Part shown: piece by piece, positions 1 to 5,212 of the stretch
How positions within the stretch are numbered: the first letter of the stretch is position 1
Layout of the letters: every line of letters begins with the position of its first letter
Assembly (NCBI GenBank): GCA_017613855.1
Contig: JAGACY010000359.1
Location: 1-5,520, forward strand
Direction: 5' to 3'
DNA: 5,520 bases
Source: Pseudomonadota bacterium
GTDB lineage: Bacteria > Myxococcota > Bradymonadia > UBA4248
Position numbers and translations under genes: made by a program
Notes under the pieces: generated by a model
The model's input: only the letters and a program-made list of their open reading frames with translations
Told to the model about the DNA's origin: nothing
Database searches by the model: none

Positions 1-9
1 GGCATTCTT

Positions 10-131
10 AATTAGCAGTGAGCAGTGAGCAATTGGGAATGCAAAACTAAAGGGCGACTCTGAAGCTAAAATAACCAACATTCTTTAGTAATAACCTTGA
101 GTATGCCCTAACTGCTAACTGCTAACTAATT
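10..131 (+). repeat. Intergenic heptamer-bounded inverted-repeat element, copy 1
   Basis: The element starts with AATTAG and ends with CTAATT. Inside these ends lie two CAGTGAG heptamers (16-22, 23-29) on the left and TAACTGC, TAACTGC, TAACTAA (109-129) on the right. In register, the left unit GCAGTGA and the reverse complement of the right unit, GCAGTTA, differ by one base, so the element has imperfect terminal inverted repeats made of heptamers around a 79-bp core (30-108). A second copy lies in inverse orientation at 3118-3260; the cores are about 85% identical by hand alignment, with the main divergence at about 71-79. There is no coding capacity. It resembles a non-autonomous MITE- or REP-like intergenic repeat, but no transposase or clear target duplication is visible. 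Structure and homology are seen directly; mobility is inference. Confidence 0.8.
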
Positions 132-145
132 ACGAATGACGAATT
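132..145 (+). repeat. Short heptamer tract (ACGAATG, ACGAATT)
   Basis: Two 7-bp units differing only in the last base directly follow the repeat element. They have the same unit length as the other tracts in this window and lie just upstream of the promoter of the first gene. Two units alone could be chance; the setting makes them more credible. Confidence 0.45.
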
Positions 146-156
146 AACAAAGTGAA

Positions 157-185
157 TTGCGCATCGTTTTGCGATTTGATAATAT
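157..185 (+). promoter_or_regulatory. Candidate sigma70 promoter for the 234-2219 operon
   Basis: TTGCGC (157-162), a 17-bp spacer, and TAATAT (180-185). The -10 is preceded by TG one base upstream (177-178), an extended -10 arrangement. Transcription would start near 192 and give a leader of about 40 nt containing the AAAGGGA ribosome site at 218-224. The -35 hexamer is the same as those at 4461 and, on the minus strand, 4242. Confidence 0.5.
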
Positions 186-233
186 CTCACGGGCTTAGCA
201 GCTAATCTCATTTTGCCAAAGGGACTTCGCATC

Positions 234-626
234 ATGGCTTATCTCGATTTAGAGCTCAAGGAAATTGAAGTAGAATATATTGCACCGCATGTTCTTTCGG
301 GGACAGAGCGTATCACGCTGATGCTGACCGTCGTTCGCGGTGCCCGCGGACGTCGCAAATTATTGGGTGAAGCATTTGCCAGAACGGTCTATCAGCCCAT
401 CATTCACTTCAAGGTCTTTGATGAAGTCAGCGTCGAATCGCTTTTCTCGAGGTTCCTGCAGCAATTGATTCACCGTGGTTATCGTCCGGTTCAATATCGT
501 GAAAAGGATCTTGATGATCACCTTTCGAGCTGGAAGCCCTGCAATCTCACAGGTCTCGACGAAACAGACCTCATCCGCGGTGAAGATGCAGCCGTTGATA
601 TTGGCGAGAATTTTGAGGATTTCTAG
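234..626 (+). CDS. Hypothetical protein, 130 aa
   Basis: I do not recognise this family. The reading frame extends up to a TTG at 213, but the ATG at 234 is preferred: an AAAGGGA ribosome site (218-224) sits 9 nt before it, and that site would lie inside the coding region of the longer version. The protein is small and soluble-looking, with no signal peptide, membrane segment or metal motif. It has alternating hydrophobic stretches early on, a basic loop (RGARGRRK) around residues 36-43, an apparent amphipathic helix (LFSRFLQQLIHRGY), and a strongly acidic C-terminal 25 residues. One cysteine is present, in the run WKPCNLTG. It ends 6 nt before the RNA-modification fusion gene and probably shares its transcript, which makes a role near RNA or ribosomes conceivable but unproven. 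Codon use looks like the neighbours', so it is probably a real gene. Confidence 0.75.
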   Translation: MAYLDLELKEIEVEYIAPHVLSGTERITLMLTVVRGARGRRKLLGEAFARTVYQPIIHFKVFDEVSVESLFSRFLQQLIHRGYRPVQYREKDLDDHLSSWKPCNLTGLDETDLIRGEDAAVDIGENFEDF

Positions 627-632
627 TTCTTT

Positions 633-2219
633 ATGGCGAGAGTGAATGCAAAGCAGGATACAGGAACGATCCTCTACGAGGATGACCATATTCTCGTTGC
701 AAACAAACCGAATGGCATAGCCACGCATTCTCCGGAATCCGGACAGACTGCATTTGTCGAACAACTCTCACAACAAAAAGGCTTTAAGCTCGGCGTCCAT
801 CAAAGACTCGACGCCGAAACAAGCGGGGTGATTGCATTTTCTAAAACGCCCCAGGGAGCACAGCGTCTATCCAAAGCCTTTGAACTGCGCACTGTAAAGA
901 AATGCTATCGTGCCCTTGTCGTCGGGATTCCTCCCGAAATGTCAGCCGAAATGAGTCACCGGCTGACCTATAAAAATGGCCTTACGCAAGTGGATGAGCA
1001 GGGCAAGCTGTGCAAATCCCGATATCGTGTCATCAAATCTTTCGGTCCCTTTGCTTTGATTGAACTCGATTTGCTCACGGGGATGACACATCAGTTGCGC
1101 GTACTGTGTGCTTTATCGGGATTTCCTATTCTCGGGGACAAACTGTATGGCGGCGGCGATCAGCCGCCGAGACTGTATTTGCATGCCTACAAACTGCGAC
1201 TGACATCCGAACCCAATCTGCCGACATTTGAGGCACCAGCACCGGATTTGCTGGCACGTCCGTCGCTCCAGGGAATTCTGAATGCCATCTTGAACAATAT
1301 CGGGTCCCAATTTGAAGGCATTCCCGATTCGGAAGCCATTCGCCTGTCATCACCACAGCATAGCGGCATTCCCGAACTCATTTTCGAAAAGATCGCACAG
1401 ACACTGTTGATCCGCCATCTTGAACCGGCTGAGAAATCTCTATGGGATGTGCCTTCCCTCCACACACTGGTTCATGCAGCACAAAAGACTTTTGGATGTG
1501 ATTCGTTTGTCTACCGTGTCCATGAAAATCCCGGCAAAGTCCACCCATGCCGTAAATTTCAAAAGGAATTTGCCTGCGATGTCGAACCATTGACTGCAAC
1601 CGAACATGGCATCGTTTATCGCTTTGATTTGAGCGGCAATGCCGTTGGTCTGTATCTCGACCAGCGCGAAAATCGGGCATGGGTGATGCAGCATGCGCAT
1701 GGCAGTGTGCTTAATTTATTTGCCTATACCTGTGCATTTTCGCTGTGTGCAGCAAAATGCAAAGAGGTTGCTTCGACCACGAGTATTGATGCGGCTTCGG
1801 CTGCCCTCAGACGCGGACGGGAAAATTTTGAACTCAACCAGATACCGCTCGAAGGGCATCGCTTTATTACCGAAGATGTTTTTAAGTATTTAAACCGGTG
1901 TGATCAGAATTCGACGCACTTCGAGACCATTATATGTGATCCGCCGAGTTTTGGCCGTTTTGGTAAAATTGTGTTCAGTCTCGAGAAAGACCTTGAATCA
2001 CTCCTGCTGGCATGTCTGATGGTACTGGCACCGGGCGGCACACTGCTCTTTTCTGTCAATCACCGCAAGATTCGCCTTGCACATCTGCGAAAAGCCTTTG
2101 ATGGTGCATGTGCCAGATTGCACATCAAACCCAGGCAAATCGAGATTTTTGTCAATGATGACGCATTGGGACCGCTCGGAGTGGGAACGGATTTGAAGAC
2201 GCTGAGAGCATATTTCTAA
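633..2219 (+). CDS. Fusion: RluA-family pseudouridine synthase + RlmK/RlmI-like SAM methyltransferase
   Basis: This 528-aa protein has two enzyme modules. Residues about 12-205 are an RluA-type pseudouridine synthase: ILYEDDHILVANKP, then HQRLDAETSG (56-65) with the catalytic Asp at D60, KCYRALVVG (90-98), TGMTHQLRV (149-157), and GDKLYG (168-173). No S4 RNA-binding domain precedes it. Residues about 234-262 (AIRL...GIP...L) resemble the EEHEAD hairpin region of RlmI-type enzymes. Residues about 327-528 are a Rossmann methyltransferase: GLYLDQRENR (339-348), SAM loop VLNLFAYTCAFS (359-370), acidic D386, DPPSF (436-440), and LLFSVNH (471-477). The last motif matches the FSNN-type ending of RlmK better than the catalytic cysteine motif of RlmI, so N-methylation (m7G-like) is likelier than m5C. 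C367 replaces the usual glycine of the SAM loop. The probable substrate is 23S rRNA; the sites are unknown. The ribosome site is weak (GAGGA, 615-619), suggesting translation is coupled to the upstream gene. Confidence 0.88.
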   Translation: MARVNAKQDTGTILYEDDHILVANKPNGIATHSPESGQTAFVEQLSQQKGFKLGVHQRLDAETSGVIAFSKTPQGAQRLSKAFELRTVKKCYRALVVGIPPEMSAEMSHRLTYKNGLTQVDEQGKLCKSRYRVIKSFGPFALIELDLLTGMTHQLRVLCALSGFPILGDKLYGGGDQPPRLYLHAYKLRLTSEPNLPTFEAPAPDLLARPSLQGILNAILNNIGSQFEGIPDSEAIRLSSPQHSGIPELIFEKIAQTLLIRHLEPAEKSLWDVPSLHTLVHAAQKTFGCDSFVYRVHENPGKVHPCRKFQKEFACDVEPLTATEHGIVYRFDLSGNAVGLYLDQRENRAWVMQHAHGSVLNLFAYTCAFSLCAAKCKEVASTTSIDAASAALRRGRENFELNQIPLEGHRFITEDVFKYLNRCDQNSTHFETIICDPPSFGRFGKIVFSLEKDLESLLLACLMVLAPGGTLLFSVNHRKIRLAHLRKAFDGACARLHIKPRQIEIFVNDDALGPLGVGTDLKTLRAYF

Positions 2220-2237
2220 TGCGTAATGCGGAATTTA
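2217..2237 (+). repeat. Heptamer tract starting at the stop codon (TAATGCG x2, GAATTTA)
   Basis: The TAA stop of the fusion gene is the first three bases of a perfect TAATGCG (2217-2223), repeated at 2224-2230 and followed by a diverged unit GAATTTA. Read as AATGCGT and AATGCGG, the units match the AATGCGG/AATTCGG heptamers that follow the minus-strand gene (reverse complement of 3317-3363). No intrinsic terminator with a U-run is evident after this gene. Confidence 0.6.
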
Positions 2238-2298
2238 TGGCTCCAATCTGTGAAATATCAAGACACAAAAGTCCATCCAAAAGCATACCAATTCTAAA

Positions 2299-2327
2299 TT
2301 GCGAATCCATTGGAGACTGTCTATACA
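2299..2327 (+). promoter_or_regulatory. Candidate promoter for the flavodoxin-family gene
   Basis: TTGCGA (2299-2304), a 17-bp spacer, TATACA (2322-2327); each hexamer matches consensus at 4 of 6 positions. Transcription would start near 2335, leaving a leader of about 93 nt that contains a possible 6-bp stem (ATGGCT 2343-2348 with AGCCAT 2364-2369). A perfect 7-bp inverted pair, CTCCAAT (2241-2247) and ATTGGAG (2309-2315), has one arm in the promoter spacer. That could be a regulator half-site or chance. Confidence 0.35.
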
Positions 2328-2427
2328 ATTGCTTTATCGCCAATGGCTTTTACAGGGCCAATTAGCCATGGTTCAGATGAGAACAAAGCGAGATATGTGA
2401 TAAAGACTGGCCAAAAGGAGAAGGATA

Positions 2428-3042
2428 ATGAAAGTATTGGTAATCAATGGCAGCCCGCACAAGAAAAACACGACCTGGCGTGCACTGGATGAAGTGATTC
2501 GCACGCTCGAAGCTGAAGGCATCGAAACGGAATTGCTAAATGTTCCAGCCGATACCGTCGGTTGCATGGGTTGCGGTTATTGTGAGAAAAATGGAGAGTG
2601 TGTACGAAAGGATCTCGTCAATCAAATTGCTGCCCGGCTCGATGAATTCGATGGTTTCATCGTCGGAACCCCAACCTATTATGCCTCACCGAGCGGTGCG
2701 CTGATTTCATTTTTAGACAGACTGTTCTATTCGTCAGGAAGCAAATTAGCTCAAAAACCGGCAGCAGCCGTAGCCATTGCCAGACGCGGCGGCACCGAGA
2801 CCTCATTTGATGTCATCAATAAGTATTTTGCCATCAGCGGCATGCCAATTGTGACATCGACCTACTGGAACAATGTTTTCGGCTTTAATCCAAGCGATGC
2901 CGAACAGGATCAGGAAGGTTTGCAGACCATGCGGAATCTGGCACGCAATATGGCATGGCTTCTCAAATGCATCGATCTGGGCAAAAAGAATGGCATTGCC
3001 GTTCCACAGATGGCCCATGAGCACTGGACGAACTTTATTTAA
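2428..3042 (+). CDS. Flavodoxin-family / iron-sulfur flavoprotein-like NAD(P)H oxidoreductase
   Basis: This 204-aa cytoplasmic protein has a flavodoxin-like fold. Residues 1-16 (MKVLVINGSPHKKNTT) form strand 1 and the FMN-phosphate loop. GTPTYYASPSG (80-90) is the flavin-ring loop, followed by a LISFLDRLF helix typical of the NADPH-dependent FMN reductase family. Four cysteines, C46, C49, C52 and C58, give CX2CX2CX5C, which fits the compact CX2CX2CX4-7C motif that binds a 4Fe-4S cluster in archaeal iron-sulfur flavoproteins. Many bacterial relatives have similar cysteines without a proven cluster. The C-terminal WTNFI is a common ending in this family. Length is normal. The start is well supported by AAGGAG (2415-2420) 7 nt before ATG. 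The gene appears to be transcribed alone. Its physiological substrate cannot be told; electron transfer or quinone/flavin reduction are the family roles. Confidence 0.9.
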   Translation: MKVLVINGSPHKKNTTWRALDEVIRTLEAEGIETELLNVPADTVGCMGCGYCEKNGECVRKDLVNQIAARLDEFDGFIVGTPTYYASPSGALISFLDRLFYSSGSKLAQKPAAAVAIARRGGTETSFDVINKYFAISGMPIVTSTYWNNVFGFNPSDAEQDQEGLQTMRNLARNMAWLLKCIDLGKKNGIAVPQMAHEHWTNFI

Positions 3043-3085
3043 TTAGCAATTAATAATTAACAATGAACAATGAATGGCATTCTCA
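3041..3085 (+). repeat. AATTAGC/AATGAAC heptamer tract starting in a stop codon, plus GGCATTCTCAA module
   Basis: Five contiguous 7-bp units run from the second base of the flavodoxin gene's stop codon: AATTAGC, AATTAAT, AATTAAC, AATGAAC, AATGAAT (3041-3075). They are followed at once by GGCATTCTCAA (3075-3085, overlapping slightly). The same GGCATTCTCAA lies just inside the tract of the nearby full element (3159-3169), where it also follows heptamers plus AATGG. This stretch may therefore be the end of a degraded or truncated related element. A small GC-rich inverted repeat (CCCC 3099-3102, GGGG 3106-3109) follows before the full element. Confidence 0.65.
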
Positions 3086-3117
3086 AATAATCGTCACGCC
3101 CCGGAGGGGGATTTGGC

Positions 3118-3260
3118 AATTAGCAGTTAGCAGTTAGCAGTTAGCAGTTAGCAATGGGGGCATTCTCAAGGTTATTCCTAAAGAACGAAATTTTTTAGCT
3201 TTAGAGTCGCTCTGTAGTTTTGCATTCCAATTGCTCACTGCTCACTGCTCACTGCTAATT
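3118..3260 (-). repeat. Intergenic heptamer-bounded inverted-repeat element, copy 2 (inverted)
   Basis: The element runs from AATTAG to CTAATT. The left tract is four perfect TTAGCAG units plus TTAGCAA (3120-3154), the core is 79 bp (3155-3233), and the right tract is three CTCACTG units (3234-3254). On the minus strand it aligns with copy 1 at 10-131. Total length is 143 versus 122 bp, a difference of 21 bp, exactly three heptamers (one extra in one arm, two in the other). The arms are near-complementary and could fold as a long imperfect stem in either strand. It fills the gap between convergent genes ending at 3042 and 3362, so it could act as a bidirectional transcription end; this is inference. 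The whole 319-bp gap (3043-3361) contains repeats only and no credible gene. Confidence 0.8.
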
Positions 3261-3267
3261 TGAAGAC

Positions 3268-3281
3268 CATTCACCATTAAC
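3268..3281 (+). repeat. Two degenerate heptamers (CATTCAC, CATTAAC)
   Basis: Two 7-bp units differing at one position lie between the inverted element and the GCATTCC tract. They resemble, on the opposite strand, the AATGAAC-type units at 3062-3075. They are short and could be chance, but they continue the 7-bp theme. Confidence 0.35.
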
Positions 3282-3316
3282 TTCAGCCTTAACCTTAGGC
3301 ATTGTCATTCAATTCT

Positions 3317-3363
3317 GCATTCCGCATTCCGCATTCCGAATTCCGAATTCCGCATTCCGAATT
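3317..3363 (+). repeat. GMATTCC heptamer array (6 full units) running into a stop codon
   Basis: Six contiguous units of G(C/A)ATTCC: three GCATTCC (3317-3337), two GAATTCC (3338-3351), one GCATTCC (3352-3358). A partial GAATT (3359-3363) enters the TAA stop of the minus-strand gene (3364-3362). Because 7 x 3 = 21, plus-strand translation gives a periodic peptide (FRIPHSE), an artefact and not a gene. Variation is confined to the second position of the unit. Confidence 0.85.
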
Positions 3364-4183
3364 AATACTTAGCCACTTCAAAAACGGCACCGACCTCTGT
3401 CTGACGCGTCAGCCGAATGATCATATTTTCCGCTTTTTCGTTCACAAATGCTTGAATGATACGGGAAAATTCTTCCTGAGACAGTTGTTTTTGATCCGGG
3501 TTGATTTCGATTGCCAGCATGCCGTTGGCAATCCATCGCTCGGCAACATCATTGACACCGGCAACGCGTTTGAGCTGTTTTCGAAGGGCTACGAGAGCAT
3601 CAGCGTCCGGAATGGGATCAAAAATGACGACTGGTTTATCGATAAGTTTCGGAAGTGTTTGCTGCGGAGAATTCGCTTGCAAAAATTGTGGAGAACACTC
3701 TGCAGCATATTGATTCAAAAGGATTTTTTTTGCATTCTCGATCGATTTGGCCTGTATGGAAACCGTCCGGCTACATTCCCGGGCTTCGCGGCGTCCGGTC
3801 AGACTCACACTACCTGCCAGCGTACATTTAAAAGCATTTTCAACAGGCTCACATTGCCATTCGAGTTTGCCGTTAAGCGCATGGGATGCCCCAAAAAGAG
3901 AGGCAAGATTCTGAGCATTGGATTGAGTCAGCGGTTGAGGTGCATAAACCGTCGGGCTTAATCTGGGTACATTGGACATCATTGCCGGCCGGACAATATC
4001 CAAACCATAGCGGCCAAATACATCCGTCAAATGGTTGTCACTCCCCAATTTATCCGGCCACCAGGTCTGTGTAACCCCATTATCCGATTCGGAAAGTGTC
4101 AAAAGAATTGGGGCTGAATATGCAGTCATCGCAAATCCAAACGATCCGACAAGAATAAAGAGAAGCAATAAGATACGTTTCAT
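3362..4183 (-). CDS. Exported protein of unknown function with four cysteines
   Basis: The ATG at 4183 gives a 273-aa protein with a classical signal peptide: MKR, a hydrophobic core of about 15 residues (LLLLFILVGSFGFAM), and a likely cleavage near AYSA (residues 21-24). The frame is open upstream to a GTG at 4282, but that start would bury the signal peptide 33 residues inside. No clear Shine-Dalgarno precedes 4183. The mature part has four cysteines at 111, 120, 137 and 163, enough for two disulfides in the periplasm. Residues about 85-165 (SNAQNLASLFGASHALNGKLEW onward in short pieces) have the 'A..LGA...L.G.L' look of envelope proteins with CsgG/LpoB/TolB-N-like folds; this is a faint resemblance only. 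After a linker near 170, residues about 185-270 look like a separate alpha/beta domain. There is no lipobox cysteine. Function and partners are unknown. Confidence 0.82.
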   Translation of the reverse strand: MKRILLLLFILVGSFGFAMTAYSAPILLTLSESDNGVTQTWWPDKLGSDNHLTDVFGRYGLDIVRPAMMSNVPRLSPTVYAPQPLTQSNAQNLASLFGASHALNGKLEWQCEPVENAFKCTLAGSVSLTGRREARECSRTVSIQAKSIENAKKILLNQYAAECSPQFLQANSPQQTLPKLIDKPVVIFDPIPDADALVALRKQLKRVAGVNDVAERWIANGMLAIEINPDQKQLSQEEFSRIIQAFVNEKAENMIIRLTRQTEVGAVFEVAKY

Positions 4184-4212
4184 ACTTTTAATCAGGACTG
4201 AACAAAACCAAG

Positions 4213-4242
4213 CTTTTACAAACAGAACCTTTTTATGCGCAA
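4213..4242 (-). promoter_or_regulatory. Candidate promoter for the exported-protein gene
   Basis: On the minus strand, TTGCGC (4242-4237), an 18-bp spacer and TAAAAG (4218-4213, 4 of 6 matches). Transcription would begin near 4206, about 23 nt before the ATG at 4183. That agrees with the signal-peptide start and argues against the longer GTG start at 4282. The -10 is weak; the main support is the shared -35 hexamer. Confidence 0.4.
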
Positions 4243-4452
4243 TCAATGCCGCATTCCTTTGGATATTTATTACCTTTGGCACTGCATTTCAATTGTGAAG
4301 TGTGGAACGTAAATGGGGAATGACAAAATCCATCACAATTTGACCCCGCCATCCGAAATTGACCATTCCAAAATTTTCCGCATCCGGTAGCAGCTCATTT
4401 TGAAAAGTCAAATTTGTATGAATAGTTTTCCATAATTTGCGTTTAGACGGAT

Positions 4453-4469
4453 ACTGTGCGTTGCGCAGT
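4453..4469. promoter_or_regulatory. Possible operator: imperfect inverted repeat over the -35 box
   Basis: ACTGTGC (4453-4459), a 3-bp centre, and GCGCAGT (4463-4469) form an inverted repeat with six of seven pairs matching. It covers the -35 hexamer of the downstream promoter, a position suited to a repressor. Another small inverted pair, GCGT/ACGC (4470-4481), lies between -35 and -10. No regulator gene is in the window, so this is speculative. Confidence 0.3.
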
Positions 4470-4489
4470 GCGTTAGTACGCGGTATAAT
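4461..4489 (+). promoter_or_regulatory. Sigma70-type promoter of the anti-sigma-like operon
   Basis: TTGCGC (4461-4466), a 17-bp spacer and a perfect TATAAT (4484-4489). The predicted transcription start is near 4496, leaving a leader of only about 18 nt. Two tandem purine-rich decamers follow (4491-4510, GCAGGAGGGA then GCAGGAGGAA). The second supplies the GGAGG ribosome site (4504-4508) at 5 nt from the ATG; the first would lie at or before the transcript start. This is the strongest promoter in the window. Confidence 0.68.
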
Positions 4490-4513
4490 CGCAGGAGGGA
4501 GCAGGAGGAAGCC

Positions 4514-5203
4514 ATGAATGAGAAAGAAAAAAAGCTGGATCCTTTCATGATTGAATCTTTTTTCGACGGGGAATTGAGTTCGTCCGAGTTGGATGGCATC
4601 CGGGAAGAGGATATCATCGAATCGGAGACGTACCGTGCACTCGAAGAATTGCGTAACGTCGTGAGGACGGATACGCGGATGGCGCTCAATCAGGTGGACG
4701 GGTATGCACTTTGGGACGCCATCAGCAGCCGAATCGAAGAAAAAATGCCTGCTAAACCCCGAATGCCTGAGTCTGATTTGTCGCAGCCCAAGCGCCGAAC
4801 TTCCAAACAATTCTTTCAAAGATGGGCTCCGGCACTCATCGGTGCAGGCTTGTTTTTGCTGAGCATTCCAGGGTTTGTACTCTGGGGTATCACGATGAAC
4901 CGAAGTGATGTTCAGCCACAGACTGTCGTGGTTATCGACAGCAATGCGGCGCACCATGACCAGGGTGTTGTCAATTATCAGGTACCCAATCAGCAGAATT
5001 GGAACGCACCAAATAATAACGCCATCGTCATGCCTTCCAATGCCAATCCGGTCACATCCAGTGATTCTCAGCTCACCGTGGAAGAAATGGATTTTGCCAT
5101 TCGCCACCTCATTCAACGCATTGAATCCCTCGAGGATGCCAATCGCAGCGACATCGAAAGCGGCAAAAAACCTCTGCTTCCTGAAGGCTCCGATCAGTTT
5201 TAA
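4514..5203 (+). CDS. Anti-sigma-factor-like single-pass membrane protein
   Basis: This 229-aa protein has a cytoplasmic N-terminal part (1-100), one membrane segment at about 104-126 (from WAPALIGAG to FVLWGI) preceded by basic residues (KRR, KQFFQRW), and a periplasmic tail. The N-terminus, with FFDGELSSSEL at 16-26 and a following helical region rich in Glu and Arg, resembles the helical anti-sigma domain of ECF anti-sigma factors. It lacks the His/Cys zinc-binding residues of the ZAS type. Residues about 150-183 are a Asn/Gln/Pro-rich linker, and 186-210 (LTVEEMDFAIRHLIQRIESL) form an amphipathic, possibly coiled-coil helix. No sigma gene lies upstream; the gene has its own promoter. It is followed 9 nt later by the MORN_2 repeat gene, so the two are probably co-transcribed. 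The anti-sigma assignment rests on architecture and a short motif, so it is tentative; a general membrane-anchored regulator or envelope protein is possible. Confidence 0.8.
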   Translation: MNEKEKKLDPFMIESFFDGELSSSELDGIREEDIIESETYRALEELRNVVRTDTRMALNQVDGYALWDAISSRIEEKMPAKPRMPESDLSQPKRRTSKQFFQRWAPALIGAGLFLLSIPGFVLWGITMNRSDVQPQTVVVIDSNAAHHDQGVVNYQVPNQQNWNAPNNNAIVMPSNANPVTSSDSQLTVEEMDFAIRHLIQRIESLEDANRSDIESGKKPLLPEGSDQF

Positions 5204-5212
5204 GGGGATGTT

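Larger units (their letters stand above)
4184..4513. other. Divergent intergenic region, 330 bp
   Basis: This region separates the minus-strand exported-protein gene from the plus-strand anti-sigma-like operon. It holds a promoter for each direction (described separately). AATTTGACC (4338-4346) and AAATTGACC (4357-4365) form a short repeat; each contains TTGACC, but no well-spaced -10 follows. An alternative minus-strand promoter, TTGAAA (4292-4287) with 17 bp to TAAATA (4269-4264), is weaker than the one proposed. I see no small gene, RNA gene or heptamer array here, unlike the other intergenic regions. Confidence 0.6.

Noticed and set aside
360..764. 134-codon minus-strand reading frame
   Set aside because: It spans the junction of two plus-strand genes in antisense and has no ribosome site or recognisable motif.
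3099..3109. CCCC-GGA-GGGG hairpin as an intrinsic terminator
   Set aside because: The stem is only four pairs and no run of T follows; it may just be part of the repeat region.
3043..3361. CRISPR array
   Set aside because: Repeats are 7 bp, contiguous and without spacers; no cas genes are present.
3302..3961. 219-codon plus-strand reading frame starting in the GMATTCC array
   Set aside because: Its first part is the periodic peptide produced by 7-bp repeats, and the rest is antisense to the exported-protein gene, which has a signal peptide and coherent composition.
4184..4282. GTG start giving a 306-aa version of the exported protein
   Set aside because: It would place 33 residues before a clear signal peptide, and the proposed promoter lies downstream of that GTG.
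4289..5116. 275-codon minus-strand reading frame
   Set aside because: It is antisense to the anti-sigma-like gene, which has a perfect -10, strong ribosome site and membrane segment; the minus-strand translation is rich in His and Arg and shows no domain.
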